From Isoetes engelmannii (taxonomy: Eukaryota > Streptophyta > Lycopodiopsida > Isoetales > Isoetaceae), in the NCBI GenBank assembly GCA_011763485.2, contig JAANSK020147789.1, forward strand, positions 1 through 25,725: a DNA stretch of 25,725 bases. The letters run 5' to 3'. The translations under genes were made by a program, and so were the position numbers. Positions 19,576-25,725 of this stretch are shown in pieces (the stretch's first letter is position 1; each line of letters begins with the position of its first letter). The notes below the pieces were generated by a model. The model saw only the letters and a list, made by a program, of their open reading frames with translations, searched no databases and was not told where the DNA came from.

Positions 19576-20733
19576 CATTTATGCTATCCGGCCCACACGA
19601 TACTATCACCTATTTGTCCCATACATCAACCAAAATCAACAAGAAGCTCATTTCCCTTAGCATGTCGAACACTATTTTTGTCCTTTCCTGGACAAGTTGG
19701 GGTTAAAACTTTTCACTATAATGCTCGTCAACACAAACTTTTTGATAAACTCGATATTGCATGCTTGTTAAACTAACATCCTTTTCCACATTAATCATTA
19801 ACAAATTCTGAAACTGAAATCTTATGCTGTCTAAATTGAACGATGATTGAGCAGCATGTGTCTTTCCAATACCCCCCAAGCCGACCAGTCCCATGGTCTT
19901 CTGACGTGTTAGATCTAGCACCAAAGTTTCTAATTCCTTGACTAATTCTGATCTACCAAATGTCCTTTGTATTGGCTCTAGATCCAGATGGAGATGAGGC
20001 GCTCGATGCTGACATGTTTGAGAGAAACAAGAGCACTTTACCTGGGTTGCCAATGTCAATGCTTCCAGCCTTTTAAACTTCTGCAGGGTTCCAAATGCAG
20101 GATCAAAGAGAAGGGTTACCAATTCATCTCTGTTGCCTAAGACTCCCTGTCAGATTTCTCCTGAGTAGAGAAGTATCCAACTATAAAGAGTGTAGTAAAT
20201 CTAGAGAAATTCTCTGCCAAATGGGAAGAAAAGGGTTTATACTTATACCTTCTATAAAAGTCGTAGCACTGGGGGACAGAGGTCTCCACCAATGTTGGAG
20301 TTTTCTTCAGACAATTATCTACATCAAGCAGCGCCAGCGTTCTGCAAACTGAAGGAGGCCAGACTCTGGATGCTGATTCTAAATCTTTTTAATCTGGCCA
20401 ACATGCTCTTTTATGCGATTCAATTCCACAGAGCCTCCATTCTTTTCTGCATTTTCGAGCATTCTGCGGTTCAGCGTAAAGTAGTTGTTCTATGAGCGTC
20501 CCCAGGATATTCTCGGCAGCTGAGGTAATACCTTAGGTTATAGCAGCCGAAGGAAGTGAACAAGCACTGCCCTAAGGGCAAACCCTGGGGATGGGGGATG
20601 GCCGTGATATGCCCCCTATTCTAATTCAAAGGTGGAGATGTTGGGAGAGTTATGATTTGAGGGCTGAGATTAAAGCTAGACAGTGTTTGCCACTTTCTGC
20701 ATTGACAGTCGAGTAGGGTTCTCACCTTTTAAC

Positions 20734-21179
20734 TTAAAAGATCTGGAGGGTCGCTCCTTCCTTAAAAGCATAAGGGCAAATAAAGTTATCATCTCTTTGA
20801 TTTTTGGAAGAGCCCAAATCATCTACCGATTTCTTTTCTGCAAGCGGTTTCGTTGATCCAAATCCGTGTTTCTTTGTATTTTCTGGCAAGACGTTTGTGT
20901 GGCAGAGCAGTACATCATTTCGACCTAAAATTATTTTCACTGCAAATCGATGGGGCACCTTGCTTTACGGTAATCTGTAACTGCAAAGTGATTCAAAACA
21001 AATCTTAAGGAAAGATCCAACTCTGGTACCCGCTTTTCACACAGCGGGTGACTCTTGGCAACGAGAGCTGTTGGATGGGTATATTCACGAGTTATGCTTT
21101 GATTTGGACCATAGATAGCGATCCTCATTGTGAGGTATGCTCGTACAATTTCTTTTATACTATATAGTGAGACTTGCAA
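20734..21179 (-). other. Two overlapping minus-strand frames, unrecognised
   Basis: A frame at 21179-20937 (MRIAIYGPNQ..., ending FAVTDYRKARCPIDLQ) and a shifted one at 20958-20734 (begins MPHRFAVKIILGRND, later KPLAEKKSVDDLGSSKNQ) lie upstream of NLR copy B on its strand. Their mixed, polar composition looks protein-like, and the overlap suggests one frame broken by a shift. I recognise no domain. It could be a broken gene unrelated to the NLR or chance. Confidence 0.2.
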
Positions 21180-21250
21180 AATACTATAGGGTTTGAGGCA
21201 ATATACTAAATAGTGTTGATTCCATACATGTATTATGCTATTTTAGAGGA

Positions 21251-21258
21251 TATAAAAG
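21251..21258 (+). promoter_or_regulatory. TATA-box-like element
   Basis: TATAAAAG is followed by a C-rich, pyrimidine-rich stretch with the duplicated CCCTACATCA at about 21281-21300, a layout typical of a plant core promoter. No coding frame begins within several hundred bases downstream, so a non-coding transcript, transposon promoter or chance are all possible. Confidence 0.25.
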
Positions 21259-21450
21259 GGGCTCTCGCTGCCCTACATCACCCTACATCACCCCTGAATA
21301 TGCACCCACACCAAAGGGGGTTTTAGGGGGGATTTTATTATTATAAGTGTATGTAAAGGGCAATGGTTTGCATTGTTCAAAAAAAAAAATTGGCTCCCTT
21401 CGAGCGATGATTTTATCTCAGCCTGATTTGGGTTGTGGCCTGATAGAAAC

Positions 21451-21680
21451 TCTACCAATTTTCCAGGGAAAACCTACCAATTTTCCTTGGAAACCCTACT
21501 GATTTTCCATGGACACCCTTCCAGCTTTTAAGGAAAACCGGAAGGGTTTCCATGGAAATCCTACCGAAACCCTACCGAATTTCTTGTGTTGGAAAATAGG
21601 TAGGGTTTTCTCGAAAAATCGGTAGGGTTTTTCATTTTGAAGATCGTAGGGGTTTCTAAGGAAAATCGGTAGGGTTTCCA
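21451..21680. repeat. Inverted minisatellite on GGTAGGGTTTCC
   Basis: A degenerate unit of about 22-30 bases related to GGAAAATCGGTAGGGTTTCC is repeated. The first half (21451-21535) holds three to four copies as CCTACCAATTTTCC..GG, and the second half (about 21537-21680) holds at least five in the opposite orientation. The halves could fold back on each other. Partial further copies (GAAGGGTTTCCACG) occur at about 21815-21870. The cause is unknown; it may be the subterminal region of a DNA transposon. Confidence 0.75.
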
Positions 21681-21899
21681 TAAAAAAAAAATTATCTAAA
21701 ATATTCCCACGCGTCACACGTTCTGATATTAAAGCTCACGTCTTGCTTCAAATTTAAATTTTATATGGAAGACCTTCCTATTTTCCCCTTCCTTGGAAAT
21801 AGGAACAGTCGCGGAAGGGTTTCCACGAACCTTCAAATTTTTGGAAAATCGAAAGGGTTTCCACGGACCTTCAAATTTTATTTTTTTTTAAGCTACGCT

Positions 21900-22860
21900 C
21901 TACATCTCTGAACCATTTTTCCTTGCACTTCCACTTCATGCTTGCGCCAATGGATCCAGAGCTTGACGAGTTTGAGCAATGTGAGGAGGTTGCACTGTGT
22001 CTGTTTTCTACGTGTTGTGCACCACTGTGCCTAGCGAGCATCATGAAAGAATGGCCTTGGGAATGGCTCTACGTGCGGTTTTCGCCTGCATGGGTAGTGT
22101 CCAACTTAGGGCTATTACTATAGACCTTGACAATGCAGAATGAGTGGCACTTGATGATGTCATTGAAGACCTACCACATTGCTGGCTAGGAGAGACATGT
22201 GTGAATTGTCTACAGAATTTATTTTTTTCTGCAAATTATGTTATGATATGTATTGTCTGTAGGTTGCATGTCATGTTCTTGCATGTTGGTTCCATTCAAA
22301 ATGAGTGTGGCTCAAGTATCTGCTGCTGAAGGTAATTTTTCTTTTACATGTACACATTTTATCGTTTTATCGTTTTAAAGCATTTGATCATTGTCCACTT
22401 TCATGTACACGGTTCTACAGGTAAGAAGGATATCTTTGCTCGTCTTTCCACCATGATGACTTGCCCCAGCAGGTTTGAATACCTCGGCCACCTGCATTAT
22501 CCTATGGAGGTCTACAAAGATAATGAAGGTGTTATGGGTATGACATATAGGTCCGCAAATACTTATTTAGAGTACATCTCATTTTCCAGCGTGCCCGTAG
22601 TTATCTACGTCATAACTGGGTCCTCGGAGGACATTGGAATGGAAAATGGCAGAAACATGCTAGAATGTTCTCTCATTCGCATTGCGACACCACAAACCTC
22701 ACAGAAGTGCAATGGCATATTCTAAAGGTGCAGCTTCTACAATGCAAGGTCAGTGTTCACATGCATCACATGTTATCCGCAAGGAGGGGCCACCTGCATG
22801 ATCTTATGGAGGTCTACAAAGAAAATGAAGGTGTTATGAGGGATGATGAAGAGATGTAGA
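21900..22860 (+). other. Unrecognised region with coding-like fragments
   Basis: Short plus-strand frames at 21923-22123 (contains MDPELDEFEQCEEVALCLF), 22144-22329 and 22348-22725 (contains KKDIFARLSTMMTCPSRFEY, later VPVVIYVITG) have mixed composition and may be pieces of one decayed gene or transposase. No domain is recognised. A segment of about 55 bases beginning GGCCACCTGCAT and containing ATGGAGGTCTACAAAGA occurs twice (about 22487-22540 and 22788-22843) with few differences. Confidence 0.3.
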
Positions 22861-22935
22861 ATGACACTGCTTCTACTCCACTAAGTTGGAGAAATAAAAC
22901 TATGCCAACTCATTGTTGTTGCATAACTCTTCTAT

Positions 22936-23413
22936 TTGACACACACATTCCGTACATATTCCATACACATATGACATATTAAACCATTGAAAGTAGCATT
23001 TGTGACATCAAAAAATTGAACCATTGATTTAAACCCCCACAGACCCCCCAGTTGTTTATGTTGATATTTGCGCAGGGCGTCCAACAGTTGGCTCAAACCG
23101 TTGGATGTCGATTTCGGGCAATCTTGGCTATCAATAAGCGCAACACGTTTTTTAGTAAGTTTTAGTTAACCGTCGGTTCCAAATACGCCATTAAACCAAA
23201 GGTTGTGATGTGTAATGTATACAAATACGTGCATATGTGTTTGAGGCTCCTCGCCAACGATTGCACGCCCTGTGTGAATATCAGAATAAACAACTGCGGG
23301 ACTGGGGGGGGGGGTTAAGTCAATAGTTCAATTTTTTGGTGTCATAAATGCTACCTTCAATGATTTAATATGCCACACGTGTACGGGATATGTATGAAAT
23401 GTGTGCGGCATTT
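22936..23413. mobile_element. Foldback MITE-like element
   Basis: Long terminal inverted repeats of about 155 bases: the left arm is 22936-23091 and the right arm about 23250-23413. Shared pieces, read inward from the left, are CATATTAAACCATTGAA, GTAGCATTTGTGACA, CAAAAAATTGAAC, CAGTTGTTTAT and CAGGGCGT. The core between is about 160 bases with no coding capacity. A 12-base G-run at 23303-23314 lies in the right arm opposite a C-rich stretch on the left. The size and structure match non-autonomous foldback/MITE DNA transposons. Superfamily and target duplication are not determined. Confidence 0.75.
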
Positions 23414-23695
23414 GTACGAAATGTGTACGAAAGTCTTCGGAGCCAAATGATTGACTTTGCAACATGGAAAACAATGTGCTACAAACAAACATACAAAACC
23501 TTAAGTAATATAAATGGTTTTAAATTAAGTGTAAAAAGTGAACGGATAAGGTTCTTTCCCCATTGGGGCAAATTGGGGGTGAGGCCCCAACTTGGTTCAA
23601 CCCTAATTAGCAGTTATACCTTGGTCAATCGATGTTGGCTAAGTGGGACTGCTAAACTAGGTTTAATTATTAATAATCATTGCTAACTTTTAGAT
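23414..23695. other. Spacer between MITE and LINE remains
   Basis: No gene, repeat or signal recognised. Confidence 0.5.
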
Positions 23696-24457
23696 ATGAT
23701 GCTTCCTGAATTCCTGGTCTCGATGGCTAATGGCTTGGGGGTTTATTTGACCCATTCCATTGTACATGTTCCTAAGATATGTGTTGCCCTGCCTGCTTTG
23801 CAGCCTTTGTGCACCTCCTTACCAGTGAGTAGTGGTTCTTGGCATTTCCTTTTTCATTTGAAGCTTCTGAATGGTCTGGAGATTCAGCGTATGGTCCCGT
23901 CTATTGCTCTTCCATGTGATCCTGATAATGCTCGAGCCTCAGTTGGAGGTGTCTGTGTGGGGGACAGTGAGCGGGCTCCAGATGTAGCGGCCACTGAGGA
24001 TAGTGGCCCTCGTGCTGCTGCTCTTGGAGTTCGGCAACCGGATGAGGGTAGGGGTGCTGGCGGAGGCAGGGCTGTTGGCAGGGGTGGTGGTGGAGGCATG
24101 GATGTTGGTGTTGCTAATGGTGGTAGTGGTGTTAGTGGGCCTCATGCTTGTGGTGCAGTCTCTATTCAAGAGCATAGGTCTGAGGGTGGTTCCGAGGGTG
24201 GTGAGATGGCTGGCCCTCAGGTTGGATCGGTGGACAGGAGTTATCAATCCCGGTTGGTATGTTGGACCGATAAGGTGGACCGCATCTTAGTGATCAATCC
24301 CTTGGCCTTAGAAGTTGATCCTGGGGAGAGGGATATGGCAGGTAATGTGCAGGCTCCAACTGGTAAAGGCATCTCATCTGCTGGGGGTCTTTGCCTCGAT
24401 GCGATGCTGGACAGAGAGTTAGGGACCATCTGGCATCTCGGTTGGTTAGCTGGGTAG
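23696..24457 (+). pseudogene. LINE ORF1-like (DUF4283-type) frame
   Basis: The longest open frame in the window, 253 codons. Its start (LPEFLVSMANGLGVYLT, later ICVALPALQPLC, LKLLNGLEIQRMVPSIALPC) resembles the RNA-binding, DUF4283-type domain of plant LINE ORF1. The zinc knuckle expected after it is not seen. Residues about 85-165 are a Gly/Arg-rich low-complexity linker. The end contains DKVDRILVINPLALEV, of which a second, diverged copy lies just past the stop (24436-24505). ORF1 proteins bind the element RNA. The upstream start and parts of the domain look frameshifted, and an endonuclease fragment follows on the same strand at 25316. A host-derived gene is less likely. Confidence 0.45.
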
Positions 24458-24505
24458 ATAAGGTGGATCGCATGTCGGAGATTAATCCTTTGGCGTTAGA
24501 AGTTG
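24248..24505 (+). repeat. 70-bp direct repeat, 188 bp apart
   Basis: Copies at 24248-24317 and 24436-24505 encode related peptides (DKVDRILVINPLALEV and DKVDRMSEINPLALEV) in the C-terminal part of the ORF1-like frame and just beyond it. Synonymous-looking differences suggest the copies diverged while coding. Confidence 0.8.
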
Positions 24506-24580
24506 GTGTTTCTCTACAGGATGTATAGGATCTTTGTGAGTTTGTATATAATAGGTGATACAGTGATGTTGAGTATCTGG

Positions 24581-24658
24581 TTTTGGGAGGCGGGAATTGT
24601 TATTGGTGGAGTTGTGTTATTTTGGGAGGCGGGAATTGTTATTGGTGGAGTTGTGTTG
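24581..24658 (+). repeat. 39-bp tandem duplication
   Basis: Two adjacent copies of a 39-base unit starting TTTTGGGAGGCGGGAATTG, differing only in the last base. 39 is 13 codons, giving a repeated FWEAGIVIGGVVL in one frame. Confidence 0.95.
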
Positions 24659-24739
24659 TTGTGGAGTGTTGAGGTATTTTTGTCCCTTCGGGGCAGCTCC
24701 TTTTCCTCCTCACTCATTCTTGTAATATTATTATTCTTT

Positions 24740-25315
24740 TAATATATTGGTGACTCAGTACTTCTAAAAATAATTTAATTACTAAATTAACATAGCTACG
24801 TCCTAATTTCGAGTTGTGGTTAGGGTTTTGGTGCGACGTGGTGCCTAGGTTCCCTTAAAAATACTATCTATCTATCTTAATAATATATTAATTAAGATAA
24901 GATAGCTAATGTTAATTAACATATCTAAGGTTAATCAATGTACCCCATTATTTCCTATGCGTGGTGACGTACGCGTGACTTAGTCATGTATTATACATTA
25001 CTTGTATGTATACAAGGCCTATAATAGACAGGAATGTCATAGAGATGCTTGCAGCACAACTACTCAAAATCTGGGAGCACATAACTACATTTAAAATGAG
25101 TAATATGAGCATAATTTAGATCAAATTTCCTTTACACTTTGCAAAAAAGTCAATCTTTGCTTTGACATACAAATAAATAATGTAATATAGTTTTACCATT
25201 TAAGGAAGGAAGGAAGTATATTTTAACGTCGCATCACAAAGGCAGCGTCCAAAGGACATGCGACCACAAGTACAACAAGAAACAAAACAAAATACATGGT
25301 GTTCAGGGATCCAAA
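24740..25315. other. AT-rich non-coding stretch
   Basis: Contains a short CTAT repeat (about 24866-24877), AT-rich palindromic pieces such as TTAATTAA around 24880-24925, and a GGAA-type repeat near 25205. No gene seen. If the LINE fragments on either side belong together, this segment replaced or interrupted the start of ORF2. Confidence 0.5.
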
Positions 25316-25653
25316 GTGGTGCAAAGGTTTGAGAGAGAACAATGGCTTATGACTTTTTCAGATTGTCAACTTTCAGAGATCAATGGAGATCAATCCTTTA
25401 CATGGTGTAATGGTTGGACAAATATGGTAAAGCTTAAGCAAGGCATGATAGAGGATACTTTAATGCTTGTGCAGTTGCTTTGCTAGAAGATTTTCACCAT
25501 TCGAATCTTCTAGATAGATCTCTGTCTGATCATAATTCACAACTCCTGCCTAATGATGTGGTTAACTTAATTCACAACTCCATAACTTATTTCAAGCTTA
25601 ATGTCAAATATATAGAGAATGATGAGTTTAAAGTTGGCCATAATCGAGTCTGA
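25316..25653 (+). pseudogene. LINE ORF2 endonuclease fragment, frameshifted
   Basis: The first frame (25316-25486) carries FTWCNGW, matching the conserved F-T-W-x-N motif of the apurinic-like endonuclease (EEP fold) of L1-type plant LINEs. After a frame change near 25460, the second frame runs to a stop at 25651-25653 and contains VALLEDFHHSNLLDRSLSDHN. SDH is the conserved Ser-Asp-His end of the EEP domain, with Asn where Cys or Pro is usual. In active elements this enzyme nicks target DNA for reverse transcription. Reverse transcriptase would follow beyond the window end. Confidence 0.65.
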
Positions 25654-25725
25654 TCTCGTGCTTTTTCACCTTGTAGGGCATGTCTAGGATAGTTGCAACA
25701 CTGTATGCAGTAAGTTCATTTGCAA

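Larger units (their letters stand above)
16800..19873 (-). repeat. NLR tandem duplication block B
   Basis: Partner of block A, offset by about 3.2 kb at the left and 3.5 kb at the right edge because of the extra 215-bp and ~90-bp segments. Homology covers the NB-ARC from the P-loop through the LRRs and about 500 bp beyond the coding end. The 16387-16799 spacer between blocks has no recognised gene. Confidence 0.9.
17110..20560 (-). pseudogene. RPW8-like NB-ARC/LRR resistance gene copy B, pseudogene
   Basis: On the minus strand from about 20545, AENILGTLIEQLLYAE, then VELNRIKEHVGQIKKI and VPQCYDFYRRYKYK resemble the RPW8-type N-terminal domain, with stops between. A frame at 20122-19703 carries LEALTLATQ, then the P-loop GLGGIGKT (19859-19882; Lys and Thr kept, next residue His) and RNBS-A. 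After a stop come kinase-2 LLILVDVW (19619-19642; first Asp of the usual LDDVW is Val), RNBS-B KILITTRN, and the GLPL region. RNBS-B to GLPL is doubled by a 215-bp tandem duplication. RNBS-D KCFLYLGSFSKD is near 18985. LRR pieces include LRTMLFDG, LDISESEVEFLPNS, LKSLKRLHL, LPKLEMLEFYECPLL and LPNLRRLDF. A palindromic pair at 17799-18067 splits the LRRs. At least ten stops or shifts make it non-functional. CFLYLG plus the RPW8-like start points to the RNL/CNL side rather than TIR-NLR. Confidence 0.85.

Noticed and set aside
23884-24290. Pro/Thr-rich minus frames and a Val/Leu-rich plus frame
   Set aside because: Shadows of the Gly/Arg-rich low-complexity part of the 23696-24457 frame.
1-25725. 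tRNA or rRNA genes
   Set aside because: Looking for T-arm GTTCGA-type boxes and rRNA landmarks gave no cloverleaf or rRNA segment I could support. A covariance-model scan would settle this.

Overview
The window reads as nuclear DNA of a land plant. It has one intron-containing gene with a plant-style promoter, decayed Ty3/gypsy and LINE retroelements, a foldback MITE, and a tandem pair of ruined NB-ARC/LRR (NLR) disease-resistance genes. I cannot name the species. The RPW8-like N-terminus and CFLYLG motif of the NLR and the microsatellite-tailed retroposon ends fit many plant lineages. Most of the window is non-coding or pseudogenic; only the first gene looks intact.

Layout, left to right. 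179-1475 (+): promoter and a two-exon gene for a 193-residue plant protein of unknown function. 1476-3000: intergenic DNA full of two-copy tandem duplications, then a short 5'-truncated retroposon end with a (TCTAT)n tail. 3154-3700: weak exon-like pieces and an AATAAA signal. 3731-6685 (+): the left half of a Ty3/gypsy retrotransposon (candidate 5' LTR, iMet-tRNA primer site, broken gag and protease), which stops at the start of reverse transcriptase. 7473-8151 (+): remains of a LINE C-terminus with its zinc-binding motif. 9195-9562: 3' end of the same retroposon family as at 2.9 kb. 9567-10148: a 291-bp tandem duplication that appears perfect. 10149-13582: no recognisable gene.

13583-20560 (-): two NLR pseudogene copies in tandem. 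The right copy (B) keeps an RPW8-like N-terminus, P-loop, kinase-2, RNBS-B, GLPL-like and RNBS-D motifs and LRRs. The left copy (A) starts abruptly inside the P-loop. Both are broken by stops and frameshifts. Both carry, at the same place in the LRR region, a pair of ~140-bp palindromic elements whose middle segment is inverted between the copies. Copy B also has a perfect 215-bp internal tandem duplication.

20561-25725: unassigned minus-strand frames, a TATA-like box, an inverted minisatellite built on GGTAGGGTTTCC, an unrecognised stretch, a ~480-bp foldback MITE, and a decayed LINE in which an ORF1-like (DUF4283-type) frame is followed on the same strand by an endonuclease-domain fragment running towards the window end. 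Apart from the first gene, the region is best read as a transposon- and NLR-rich graveyard with many recent small duplications.
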